Assembly: GCF_010183535.1 (NCBI RefSeq)
Contig: NC_071328.1
Location: 4,030,001-4,094,000, forward strand
DNA: 64,000 nt
Origin: Caenorhabditis remanei
Taxonomy: Eukaryota; Nematoda; Chromadorea; Rhabditida; Rhabditidae
Reading direction: 5' to 3'
The notes under the pieces were generated by a model. That model worked only from the letters and a program-made list of their open reading frames with translations. It was not told the origin of the DNA and did not search any database. Position 1 is the stretch's first letter, and every line of letters starts with the position of its first letter. Below, piece by piece: positions 1 to 10,270 of the stretch. Made by a program: the position numbers and the translations under genes.

Positions 1-250
1 TAGCCCGACGGGGAGCAGGTTGGAATGGAATTGATATGATTAGCTTCGTTGTATTAACGATTAATTGAAACACCGGACCTTTTGGATCATGTTCTAATGT
101 GGAAATCCTAGTCAAAGAATCAGGAAAACGTATTTGTTTGATTATATTCCTTGTCCTTTTTGAGCAAAATGAAAGAGAAAGCACTTCGATCGGATTCATT
201 GAAGTGATGATTTGAGAGTAGGCCAGGTAAGGGAGATTGAATAATTTCAT
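1..250 (-). CDS. F-box protein, 5' part (runs off the left edge)
   Basis: Minus-strand reading from the ATG at 248-250 gives an F-box start (MKLFNLPYLAYSQIITSMNP) and then a stretch with SLSFCSKRTRNIIKQ and SIPFQPAPRR. It is open to the window edge and closely matches exon 1 of the complete F-box gene at 16517-17677. It differs by several substitutions and one extra codon, with no frameshift in the visible part. The family pairs an N-terminal F-box, which binds Skp1 in an SCF ubiquitin ligase, with a C-terminal FBA_2 substrate-recognition region; that region would lie outside the window. This is the paralogue within the duplicated block 1-1243 / 17.4-18.95 kb. Whether the rest of the gene is intact cannot be seen. 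Confidence 0.75.
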   Translation of the reverse strand, partial: MKLFNLPYLAYSQIITSMNPIEVLSLSFCSKRTRNIIKQIRFPDSLTRISTLEHDPKGPVFQLIVNTTKLIISIPFQPAPRRA

Positions 251-1208
251 TGTTCTTGAGAAGAGCTGAAAATGGAGCTATTTTTATGAAAGAAAAAGAG
301 TCAAAATTCAAAAAAGCAACAATGTAATTATTGATTGTTTAGCACACAGTGTTGGACAGTAAGAGGCAGAAGATGGGCATCTGGTACACTGGGAAGACAA
401 GATTGTGGTGGGTAGAGAGCGTAGAGTCAGGTAGACTCAAAAATGAGTCAACAATTCTGGAAGAGTCGGAAGAAACTAAACGGAAAGTTTGAATATCTTG
501 GGAAGAACTGTGCGGAAGTAGCATTTTCGAAAACGGAAGATGGAAGTCGGAAGTCGGAAGTTTATTTTGAAAATGATAAATTTAAGGAAATTTTTTCTTC
601 ACTAAAACAAATTTCGGCGTTGTCTTCATACAAAATTGCATTAAAAACCACCAAAATTCAAAAATTTCTGAACATTTCACACAGAAATCGAAAGTGGTTA
701 GACCATTTTCAGCGGAAGACGGAAGCCTCGGAAGTAAATTTTCTAAAAAGAAAGTCGGAAGTGAAATTTTAATAACAGAAGTGAAAAAAAGAAGAAAAGA
801 ATTCCGGACAACTCTTGTAATGGAATAAGACTACACAACTATGAAGAAAGAGAAAAAGGAAGGAGGTTCCATTTGAATTTCCCAGCGCCCATATGAAATG
901 TTTGAGAGCTCATAATTCGGCTCGCAGAAACATTTAGCCGGTTTTGATGACAGTAATGGATTCCACGTAGTCGAAAGTACTTATAACGAAATTTAGAGAT
1001 CGTTTGGAATCCGCGTCTCCAAAGAGATTACTTGAATATAGTCTAAACGCACGTGAAATGAATAAAAAACAAAGTTGTCGAAGATAACATTCAAAAGTTC
1101 GACGTGTACAATGCTCTATTTCGAAAAAAGAAGAAAAACCATTTCAATCGGAAAAATCAGGAAGATTCAGTTATTTCCTAGTTTACAAAGTTAGTTTTAC
1201 TTTACAAC
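251..1208. other. Intergenic stretch with degenerate GGAAGTCGGAAG repeats
   Basis: No gene is supported. Around 430-770 there is purine-rich, imperfectly repeated GGAAGTCGGAAGT-type sequence, which accounts for an open frame at 443-772 with no protein character. The whole stretch has a diverged copy at about 17.7-18.93 kb, showing it belongs to a segmental duplication. The last 60 bases are AT-rich and lead into the ATG of the next gene. Confidence 0.5.
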
Positions 1209-2107
1209 ATGGTGAGTTTTCCTCTGGAATTTAGCAGATTTACACCCGTAATTCAGGAGGAATACCTGCAACTTATTGTGAAATGTTTTCCAATGGTAAC
1301 GTTTATCCTATTGGCGGCTTCATGTGTAAGTGAGCTCTTCTGAAAATATAGATTTCAGTAAGGTTTGCAGACAAGTAAACCAAAAGAATCACACAAAAAT
1401 CCTACCGGTGGAAGAAAACTCACAATGTCCACAATGTCCACACCGTCCACGTCTTTCAACACAATTTCAGATTTTTCGTTCGATGAAAAATTAGAAGAAG
1501 AAGAAGAGAAAAAAGAAGAAGGGAATGAGTTGGAAGAGAAGAAAGAGCCAGAATTAAAAGAAGAAGAGAAGAGAGAATTTTCATGTGGAAAAGACGAAAA
1601 GGAAGAAGAGAAAGGTGACAAAGGAGGGAAAGCAGAGAATAAAGAAACTGAGTTCAATCTTGAAACATCTCCTGCATTCACAATTTGTATTGATAATAAG
1701 TCTGATGTCAGGAATGATGTGTTCATATTAAATGCAAGAAAATCACTCGATGAGTCGGCAGGCTTTCAATGGACAATCAAAAAGAGATTGGCATTTGATG
1801 ACGGCTCTTGGAAACAGTTGAATCGGAGAATAGCTGCTCTGAAAGCTGAGGTAAAATGAGCAGTCCTTGAAAGATTTGAAATCTGATTATGAATCCTTGC
1901 AAACTGTTTTATCTCACTAATTTCCAGGGACTTGACACTTGTGCCAACACTAAACAAGCAAAAGATAACAAGAACAAGTAAGAAGCTATTTCTACCTGAT
2001 TCTTTTCATATTTCCATCAAATTTTCAGCTGTATTGAACCCACTAAAATGGATGCCCATTTTGAAAAACAGGCCGCGGCAAAACCAAAAAAGAAGGCAGT
2101 TGAGTGA
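1209..2107 (+). CDS. Orphan acidic protein with N-terminal hydrophobic segment
   Basis: I do not recognise this family. A five-exon model fits in phase: 1209-1211 (the ATG alone), 1257-1325, 1371-1850, 1928-1977 and 2029-2107, giving 226 residues. The N-terminus carries a hydrophobic run (about residues 8-23, FPMVTFILLAAS), either a signal peptide or a membrane anchor. Residues about 60-110 are a low-complexity Glu/Lys stretch. After it comes a more ordinary region (FTICIDNKSDVRNDVF, then a WTIKKRLAFDDGSWKQ-like segment), and the C-terminus is Lys-rich. All introns are short with GT/AG ends; the first follows directly after the ATG. The ATG plus the start of intron 1 is also present at 18927, where the rest is missing. 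Coding status is inferred from the open, in-phase exons. Confidence 0.6.
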
Positions 2108-2206
2108 ACTGGAAAAGGGAGAAAAAGTGTTGTAATAAAGCGTTTATCGATTGAAAATGGCATTGAATTTGGATTTGAAATTAAAACTTTTTTAGAAAAA
2201 ATAGAA

Positions 2207-4768
2207 TCATCGATTTTGAGCTCTGCATTCGTCTGTGATACGTCCAGCTGTTGGATAGATACTTCCGATGTAGACCTGGGAATAATTGAAATTTATAAAA
2301 TTATTTAAAATTAATTCATTTCCCTATACCTTATTCTGCTGCATAATCTCAAAACTTGTAATTTGAAGTGGGCATCCATCCAACTCGACGTCACAAGTCT
2401 CTCTTCCTCTTCTCGACAAAAAACACATTGTGTAGAGAGCCATGTCGAATTCAGGAGATGTTCCGATGAGGATGGATCCGGCACGTTTCAGAAGACCGTC
2501 CCATGTAAATTTGAGGGCCGCCATTATATTCTGGAATTGGGATGGAGAGGTTACGGCCACTATAGATTACTGTAGCCACGTTAGAATTTCAGAATGCGCA
2601 CTAAAGCTTCAGCTCCGAACCTCATAAAAGCACAGGTGTATATTTATAATCATAAACGAATTTTCTAAACTGGAGACAGAAACCTGTCAAACGCGCTCTA
2701 TCTCATACTTGTCAAGGCCCGATTTCAAAAAATGACCTTTAAAAAAAAATTTCAATTTCTCATCGAAAATGTGACCATTTCTGATGATTTTTCAGAGTTT
2801 CTTTTAATTCTTACAAGGGAACCTTTTAAGTGGTCCCTAATGCCAGCAAAAACGACCTATACAGGTCGAAAGAAGATGGTCACGGAAGCAACTTTTGAAA
2901 GTTGATTTATAGGTTTTCAAACATGCTCTTTCACCCTGTATAGGTCGTTTTTGCTGGCATTAGGTCCCACTTAAAAGGTTCCCTTGTTAGTGATAGTCGG
3001 AATTTAGACATTTTCGGTTAAAAAAATTTGAAAAATTTGAAAAAAAAATTGAATGTTGAAATATGGCGCAAAAACACCCGGGCCTTGACAAGTATGCTCT
3101 ATCGCAACTTCCTCAAATTTTTGTTCGTACAACCTTGCTCTACCGAAATATGTTGCTTTCTTTACGGTGTACGGTGGAGCGCAGTTAGAAAACAATGTCA
3201 TGGCTTTTAGAATTTCACACCACAAGTTTCCTAATGTTTGGCAATTGCGCTCCACCTCACTACTCAGGAATTTCTTGAAATTTCATTAGAGCGTAGTTTT
3301 TGACATTCTACCGTACCCCTTTGAAAAAAGACTCACAAATCTCTTGACAGTAAACCCTTTATAATCGAAATTCTCCGTTCGATTATTCTCCAACGCATAG
3401 AATCGAACCCAATTGTGCATTCCAGATATCTCTCCGTTCTTCGCTTCTCCAATGAAAACATGCTCGAATCCGGAGGTATCAGGACGTCCGAGAGCTCTGG
3501 AATAGTGAGAGAACCAGAGTTGACCGATCCAGAAACGGAATGCAGTGGGGTTGGCGGCGATGGAGTGACCTGGAAAAGGAAATGGATACTTTTAAGAAAA
3601 ATATGAATCCAGGTATCCGCACAGAAGAGTTCTTACAACTGCGCTCTACCAAAACCAAAGAAAATAGTGTGCGAAATTGAGAGACTCAGAAGAAAAGAGA
3701 CATATCTCAAAAGGGTTTCGGTGGAGCGCAGTTGTAAGAACTGTGCCGAGCTAATAATCCGTACCTTTAGCCTTGAACCAATTGTACAATTCCTTCATTG
3801 GATTTGTCTCCAACACGTAATCTAGAAACTTTCCGACCTCATTCTTCTCCTCACTTTGAGTGACACGTGGCTCAATAATTCCAGTTTGACGATTAAAATT
3901 ATCCATAAGATTCAAATAAAGTTCGTAGGAAGGTTTACGGAAAAGTGAGGTGTCGACTTTCGAGAAAAGTTTAGCCGGCGCTGCATCACTGTCATCTCGA
4001 GTTACAGTATGCTTCTGGTAGTTGAGCTTTATTTGGTCGGGACGGGCACGGTTTGTGTCGACTTGGCGGAGCTTCTTGGCCATGGCGAGGAGCTCTGCAT
4101 TCGAAACGTCGAATTCTGGAAATAATTGGGTTGGAAAATTTGAAAAATGTTTGCGAAATGGGGGACTGGAACCTCGAGAAAAATCTTGAACCTTAAAATT
4201 AAGATTCTGAGATTTCGGATACTCCATTTCAACTTTTATTTTTCAAAATTGTATTCCAATATCCAGATTTGGAATTTCAGATTTTTTCAAGAGTTTTAAT
4301 GCATATTCTGCCTTGCGATTTCAAATTTTCGGAAAAATTTCAGATGTTGGCTTTTATTTTCCTTTTCCCCACGAAAACCCAAATCGATTCAGATCCTTAT
4401 CTTCGGAAGCACAAAACTAATATTTCTCGTCGCTTAATCATTTTCCCAGTTATCTCATCGTGTTCTCCGTCCTCGATTTCCCCTGTAACCACTTCGGAAA
4501 GCCCATTTTTAATCAATTTTCCCATTATTCAGAAAATCAGTCCACGGTGGCCGAGTGGGCGAAGGCGTGACACTATGATCTCATTGGTGAAAATCAGTCG
4601 CGGGTTCGACTCCCGTCCGGTGCATTTTCATTTTTTGATAACTGTTTTTTGTTGTTTTTCGGTTTTTTAAAAAGTAATTTTGAACAAAACAACTGAAAAC
4701 TCACTCGGAATCTTCTGTGACCATGCGAGAGCAGCCAAGAATGAGAGAAAAATGAGCAAAAAGCGCAT
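2207..4768 (-). CDS. EndoU (XendoU-type) endoribonuclease, secreted
   Basis: Five minus-strand exons join in phase: 4705-4768, 3765-4115, 3337-3569, 2330-2530 and 2207-2275, giving 305 residues. Residues 1-18 are a signal peptide ([18 protein letters not shown]), so the product is probably secreted. The rest is one EndoU domain. It opens with [13 protein letters not shown] and holds the two histidine motifs of the active site, GFEHVFIGE and GMHNW. It then carries [21 protein letters not shown], whose lysine is the likely third catalytic residue, then ALYTMCFL, and it ends shortly after [10 protein letters not shown]. EndoU enzymes are metal-dependent RNases that cut at uridines and leave 2',3'-cyclic phosphates. 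Length fits a one-domain nematode EndoU. All key residues are present, so it is probably active. The long intron between exons 3 and 4 holds nested repeats, and the first intron holds a tRNA-like sequence on the opposite strand. Confidence 0.93.
2695..3103. mobile_element. Non-autonomous inverted-repeat element with a nested palindrome (EndoU intron)
   Basis: Terminal inverted repeats of 17 bp (starting ATACTTGTCAAGGCCCG at 2705, reverse complement ending at 3095) bound this stretch. GCTCTATC occurs at 2695-2702 and again at 3096-3103, an 8-bp direct repeat that looks like a target-site duplication of hAT type. Inside it, 2814-2986 is a second palindrome whose arms start CAAGGGAACC and meet near a palindromic ACGACCTATACAGGTCG core. 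No coding capacity is seen. It lies wholly within intron 3 of the EndoU gene. Confidence 0.7.
3630..3740. repeat. Palindromic mini-element, family 'TTACAAC-GCGCTCTACC', copy 1
   Basis: Near-palindrome of about 110 bp with arms TCTTACAACTGCGCTCTACC and its reverse complement. The centre is asymmetric and contains AATTGAGAGACTCAGA. It sits in intron 2 of the EndoU gene, about 20 bp from the splice donor. Other copies are at 29220, 30159, 32075 and 50960. Confidence 0.7.
4541..4624 (+). tRNA. tRNA-like sequence, probably a type II (Leu/Ser-like) tRNA pseudogene
   Basis: The internal promoter boxes are perfect: box A TGGCCGAGTGG at 4548 and box B GGTTCGACTCC near 4602. The T-stem pairs (GCGGG/CCCGT), and a long variable region of about 14 nt suggests a serine or leucine type. 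The 5' acceptor strand TCCACGG pairs poorly with the 3' strand CCGGTGC (about four of seven pairs). The anticodon arm TGACA...TCTCA leaves a loop of only six bases. It is therefore more likely a decayed tRNA or tRNA-derived repeat than a working gene. It lies in the first intron of the EndoU gene, opposite strand. Confidence 0.45.
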
Positions 4769-6394
4769 TTTGAGTCTGAAATAAAAATGGAAACTGAAAA
4801 AAAAGGGGAATGTGTGGTTAGAAATAGAGAAATAGAGAAAGAGAGAACACAGATTTTATCAGAAATCGATTTATTCTACTCTCCGAATTGGGGTGAAAGA
4901 AAGTGCTGAAAGATCAAAAAATAAACATTTTGAAGAAAACACGAGGAAACAATTCGATGGCGGTGGAGGTTTTTTGTGTCTTTTGTGTAACATTTTAAAG
5001 AGATTTCTTGGCAAATAAAAGAGATAGAAAGAGAGAAGAAACAGATGGTGATGGCCAGTTGGAGAGAAAGGAGGTTTTATGGAGGTCAGGAAATGAGTCA
5101 GATGGATGTTACATTCCATATGGATCACGGATTGGGATCAGGAAGTATCAAAGAGGTTTCATACGGATCAAAGTAGATTTTATGTAGATTGTGAGAATTT
5201 TTCAAGACGAAATTCAACAAAATGATTACTGTAACTTACAGTCTGTAAGGGTAGATTTAAAACAGATGAAAACTGCTCACAAAAATCATCTAAGCTTTTG
5301 AAATAGGCACTTTCGAACGTGCTTTGCTTAACAAAAGTTTTTGTGTACATATCTGGAAACTGAATCAACAGAATTCAAAAAGGATGTTTTGGTACATGCG
5401 GAGAAAGCGATGATATCATTTAGTAACATCTGCGAGTCAACGGCCTATCTTGGAACAGACGTCCTACATATAATCACATACTATCAGGAAGCTTGAAAGT
5501 GATTATTCAAACATCGAACATTGATTTTCCAGTTGACAACTTTTCAGTCCGGTAACTTTAAACACGAATAAAACGGTTTTGAAGAAAAATACTCTACAAC
5601 TCATCTCAACTCACACTGAAAACAAATTTGAAATCAGAAAAAAAAAACGCTGATGTCATTTTTGTAAGCAAAGTTTTTACATTATTACCGCAGATTTGAA
5701 ATAATTTGAACAACTGCCTACATTAACCGTATCAGTACAGTAACCGGACATAAAGACACGGCGACTTTGAACATGCATAACTTTGTTTGCGAGAATGATA
5801 TCTTTTCAGCTTTATAGCATGTTATAGTATAAATCTAGCTCTACATTTTTGTAGTAGACAACTCTTTCCTTTGAAGTCTATGAAGAGAGTTACAGTACCG
5901 CTCAAAAGGATATCAGTTCCAATTTGGGCTTTTCAGTTTAAAATGCCCAACTTTGAGAGAACGTCATTGTGTAAAACTAACTGTCCCACAAAATAACTTT
6001 TTATGGGATCAAGCAGTCCAAGAGTAGAACTTCATTTTTCTAGTTGGCAGCTTTTTTGTACGGACACTCCCTAGAGAGTTATGAACATTTTAAGGGGATA
6101 GCTAAAATCACACTTTTTTGCACTGAATTGGGTTGATTAGAACTGAATTTTCTAGGAAGAAATCGTACAAATAATGATAAATGTTTGGACTATAACACAT
6201 TAAATCCTGTCCATGTAGTACGAGTTTTGGCGCAGTGATGTTCTTTGAAAATTCAATTGAACGACCGATGTACATACAGTACTCCAAAGCATTCGAATAC
6301 AATCTAAATATCAAATCTTCCTTTCGAGTACATTGATTTCATGAACAGAACAATTTATTACAAACACCGGTCTTTGAATAAGCATACTCCTCAA
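4769..6394. other. Intergenic stretch, no gene seen
   Basis: AT-rich, with short open frames that have no protein character. From about 5700 to 6090 it holds degenerate units of a repeat seen many times elsewhere in the window (core similar to CTACATTTTTGTAGTTGACAA followed by CTCCCTAGAGAGTTATG), also at 31.9-32.7, 33.7-34.0, 35.9-36.4 and 37.2-37.6 kb. Confidence 0.5.
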
Positions 6395-6922
6395 TCAACA
6401 CAATAATTCCCTCTGACAAATGCGATAAGAAGACGTTCCAGCCTGAAGTTGTTGTAGTATATCAGCCGAATCATTATCAGCAATTCGATGACATTCTTCA
6501 TCTGTGAACCCGTTCAAGTTCAAGTCACATTGTCTGAAAACTCGCGTTGTTTGTGGGTTTCACTGATAAATTAATTGGAGGGGAAGCGAAAGAGCCGGAA
6601 CTTTGATAACATTTTCAGGTGGCTTCAGGTGTATGAGTGTGCACGTTTCAATGAAGAGAAATGACTTACACGTAGAGAGATTTCCGGAGTTGATCTGGAG
6701 TGACACCAGTAAAATTATTGTGGTATTCGTACCGGACATTGTTCAGAATTACCTGAAAAAGATACAATAGTGAGTAAAAGATGACAACCGCGCTCTACCG
6801 CTCACCTCACACATATGACAGTTTGGACCGATCAGCACATCTATTGTAGGAGACGGAAAAGTGGGAACACTTCTCGCAAAAATGAGAACAAAAATAGCAG
6901 AAACGAGAATAAGACACTTCAT
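6395..6922 (-). CDS. Saposin-like (SapB / caenopore) secreted protein
   Basis: Three minus-strand exons join in phase: 6806-6922, 6670-6752 and 6395-6533, giving 112 residues. Residues 1-19 are a signal peptide (MKCLILVSAIFVLIFA). The mature part has exactly six cysteines at 35, 38, 69, 81, 106 and 112, in the C-x2-C ... C-x11-C ... C-x5-C spacing of a saposin B domain, whose disulphides pair 1-6, 2-5 and 3-4. In nematodes such single-domain proteins (spp/caenopores) are pore-forming antimicrobial effectors of the intestine, so a role in digestion or defence against bacteria is likely; that is inference from the family. The start is the only ATG giving a signal peptide. The first 25 or so codons plus the promoter are duplicated at 18954-19490 without the rest of the gene. 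Confidence 0.85.
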
Positions 6923-9512
6923 TCAAACGGTGCGATTGGTGTCAAATGATTGAGGAAACACTTTTTTTTTTCAGTAGCCTTTCCTCTCTCTCTTTCTCTC
7001 TTTTCCTCGTTGACGTCACTGCTTTTATCAGTGCCAAAATGAGTTGGGAATTCACTAGACACCGAGAGCATTATCGTGCACATTTATGAGGTTTGCGGGT
7101 TTTTGGAAAAAGTGGAACGATCTGAGTCATTTTCCAGAGAAGAGATGGAAAACTCCATTTTAAATGTTTAGCTTTGGTTGATAAACTGAAAATTGGCACG
7201 GCGCCAACTCCTACCGTAACCCAATCGGTCAACAGAGCGTACTATACCAAAGCTATTCGTAATACGCTGTCTTCCCCTTCAGTGACAAAATGAAGAAATC
7301 TGAGTTACTATAACTTTGAGACCACAATCCAAAAAACATCGATTTTCATCATACTTGCAAACCGAGCCGGCACGTAACTCGCTTCAAACTCGATATTATG
7401 AGCTGAAAAATATACCAACATATAGATCTCGGCGAGCTCTATGTTTGTGACCTACTTCGGGAGGGTGGCTAGTCGCTAATGCGCCGCGAGCCGATAAAAA
7501 ATGCCAAAAACGCGAAAATCCCCACAAAGGCCATTCTAGCCCGACTCCCGGTGGAATAGGCTCCGGTCCGAAGTAGGTTATGGACATAATTCTCACCGAG
7601 ATCTACATCTTGGTATACTTTTCAGCTCATAATATCGAGTTTGAAGAGAGTTACGCGTCTCACGTCTTCTGTTTTTGTTTGAATATCTCATTCATATCAT
7701 CGGAAGTGCGGATTCTTGTAGATAACATGACATTTAACCTCAGCCAACAAGATTAGTATACTGTCAGTGTTGTTAAAATAATTTTTCCTTTTTTAAATTT
7801 CTCTGTTTTCAGCGGACGCGTGGCCTAATCAGGAGTTTGATTTTTTTGGTTTGTAGATAATTATAAATTTGCGACAGTTCAAGATTTACAGATCAATATA
7901 TTAATTTCATATTACAGAAAAGGAGTCTCCGAATGAATGCTTCGCCGACGAACTAGGTGAAAGGAATGCTTCGAGTTTTCGCTATACTTTGAATTGACCA
8001 ATTTCTCTGTATTCACTTTTCCTTGTTTTCCTAAAATGTGGAATAAAACTCCGATGAACATGTTTGATCTCTGAACTTCGGAGTTCGAAATGGTCGAAAA
8101 GAGCAAAATTCGGAAGGTATTGAATAATTTAAACCGCATGTGAATAGCGAAAACCTGAAAAATCAGAAACGAATAGAGCAGAAAGATGTAAAATTTGTAT
8201 TTAAACGCAAGCAGTGCAGTGTATGAACGGATTTGATGAGGTTTGTATTCGTATTTACCTTATCAACATGTAATTCACAATCAGATTTCAACGAATTTGT
8301 TAAAATTTTAATAAATATATTCATACTTGACCGAACATATTTTAGGTATTCTTTTTATGTACGAAGTTAATTTTGTTAGTTTTATAAATTTTTCGTGCTT
8401 CGAATAGTTTTTATATATTGAAATTCAATTTAGTTTTTATATTTTATAACTTTAATCTGAAAAACGTACATTTAGCCCCATTTCTCTGAAAATCCTTCAA
8501 GCTCATAAGTTGTAGGAAAAATCGGGTGCATTGCCCGCAAACACCGCGCACACCACGACGATAAATTACACAGTTTCCAATTTGAACTGTAATTTTTTTT
8601 CGCGCGTTCATCTCGTTTTTTTTGAATTCTGAACTGCATTTTTAATGATTTTTCACTATTTTTCTCTTCTTCCTCATCTCTAATTACATATTGTAGCTTT
8701 GCCACTCTCGAAAATAAGATATCTAACACATTTTCGCAGTATTGCGCAAAAAATGCCTGGTAAACAGGTTTCGGTCGAACGAAGGCGGTAATGAGAGTCA
8801 AGTACTTGAAGTACATAATCTCAAGTTACAACCAATCGATCGTCGAAAGGTGTGCTCGAAAAGCTCATTTTTCTTGTCATGGTAGTAGTGGTAATTGAGC
8901 GGCGGCATAAGTGAGGAGCTGAACGACTCGAGGTCTCTCTCTTTCGAAGGAGCACAGATATTATGTATGTTTTGGAGAAGTGCATTGTCGGTCATTTTTT
9001 ATGATTTTTAGTGATCGCACCACATGCATACACACAAACAATGTTCTTTGTCTTCATTTCTCTGCGCACTCCTCGTTTTCTATACTGTTCTCTCTCTTTT
9101 TCGCTAAATGTTCCCTTTCATTCTCTTTTCGCTTTACACACTACTTACCCAAGAAAGTTTGAACTATTGATGGTCATTTTTATTAGCATCGATGTCGTAA
9201 TTTCCTGGTAATACATCAAAAATTTCCTTGTCCTCTCTCATCTTTTGGCAGATTTGCTGCCTAGCAACCTCTGGCAAGGGATTTATTTTGTGTTTCGTCC
9301 TCTTCTCGTCTTTTTTCTTTCTTTTTTTGCCGTGATTCTTAATCCAATTTCGCATACTCCCAGCACTCATTTCAGTTTTCTTTTTTTCCAGACGCATTAT
9401 ACACTAGTCAACATCCGAGTGTCTTAAGCAATATTATAATCTTTGTCACATCCAGTGATTGAGAAGGGAAGAGAACCGACAAACAACGAGAACCAGGGAG
9501 AACAAGTTGGAG
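6923..9512. other. Intergenic DNA, duplicated copy of the sur-6 upstream region
   Basis: No gene is supported. About 6923-7370 is the saposin promoter side. From 7656 to 9512 the sequence matches 21.3-25.46 kb but lacks two segments of about 0.22 kb and 2.05 kb that are present upstream of the intact sur-6 gene. The apparent frame at 8472-8816 is preserved only because the two copies are recent duplicates. Pyrimidine-rich runs (CTCTCTCTTTCTCTC) occur at about 6985. Confidence 0.6.
7373..7655. repeat. MITE with TIRs beginning CGTAACTCGCTTCAAAC, copy A
   Basis: Terminal arms of about 40 bp (CGTAACTCGCTTCAAAC, then CTCGATATTATGAGCTGAAAA) recur inverted at the other end. The interior carries a second inverted pair (CGAAGTAGGT / ACCTACTTCG). 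A second copy at 20965-21255 in the duplicated block has been broken at its left end by a later 1.47 kb insertion. Confidence 0.75.
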
Positions 9513-9513
9513 G

Positions 9514-10254
9514 ATGGACACTGAGGGACCAATCGAGCCGGATCAGACGTTCGAACCGGTAGACCAAATTACTTGGAAATTCAACCAGGTGAAAGGAAAT
9601 ATAGATGCCGATGTGCACACTGAAGGTAAGGCTTAATCCCCGCTGAAAACAGATAAACATGTCCCAATAGCTTCAGCTGATGTCATTTCGTGTGTGGAAT
9701 TTTCACACGACGGTGAGTATTTGGCTACTGGAGACAAAGGAGGACGTGTAGTAATTTTTCAAAGAGATCAAAGCGTAAGTGTTCGAAGAAAACGTTTCAA
9801 TAAAAAGTGTGCAATTCTAGGGGAAAAACACCGTGTATTCAGCATTCCAATCTCATGAACATGAATTTGATTACCTGAAGTCGTTAGAAATTGATGAGAA
9901 AATTAATCAAATCAGATGGCTGAAAAAGAAGAACGCTGCCAATTTCATCCTCTCTACAAATGACAAAACGATCAAGCTGTGGAAGATGAGTGAATGAGAG
10001 CGCAAGATAGGAGATGATGCTTGGAACTTGCCGAGAACGAACAGAATCAAGTAAATTGTTTATTCAAAGAGAAACTAACCAATTTTATCGCTTGCAGCAC
10101 GTCATCGTTCCGGGGGAAACTACAAATTCCGTCGATTGTACCTATGGAGTTAATAGTTGAAGCCAGCCCGCGACGGGTTTATGGAAATGCTCACACTTAT
10201 CATGTCAACAGTATTTCTATCAATTCTGATCAGGTAATATCATTTAATTTGTGA
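9514..10254 (+). pseudogene. Decayed partial copy of sur-6 (exons 1-4)
   Basis: This matches the intact gene at 25463-26295 exon by exon, including introns and upstream DNA, but is broken. Exon 1 has lost about 90 bp between two ATGG repeats. Exon 3 has lost a block just after GGGGAAA. A nonsense codon replaces an arginine in the SERERK region (about 9995). The copy ends in intron 4, where the palindrome at 10271 is inserted; beyond that the sequence changes to an ankyrin gene. It could be transcribed, since 5' flanking DNA is retained, but cannot encode a working B55 subunit. Confidence 0.85.
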
Positions 10255-10270
10255 TTCCCTTGTTTGTCTC

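Noticed and set aside
443..772. Open frame of 109 codons
   Set aside because: Made of GGAAGTC-type simple repeats; no protein character and not preserved in the duplicate at 18.1 kb.
1355..1726. Antisense frame rich in Ser and Phe
   Set aside because: Mirror of the Glu/Lys-rich exon of the orphan gene.
8472..8816. Frame shared with 22283-22519, apparently conserved
   Set aside because: The two stretches are recent duplicates, so similarity is at DNA level; indels shift the frame near the end in one copy.
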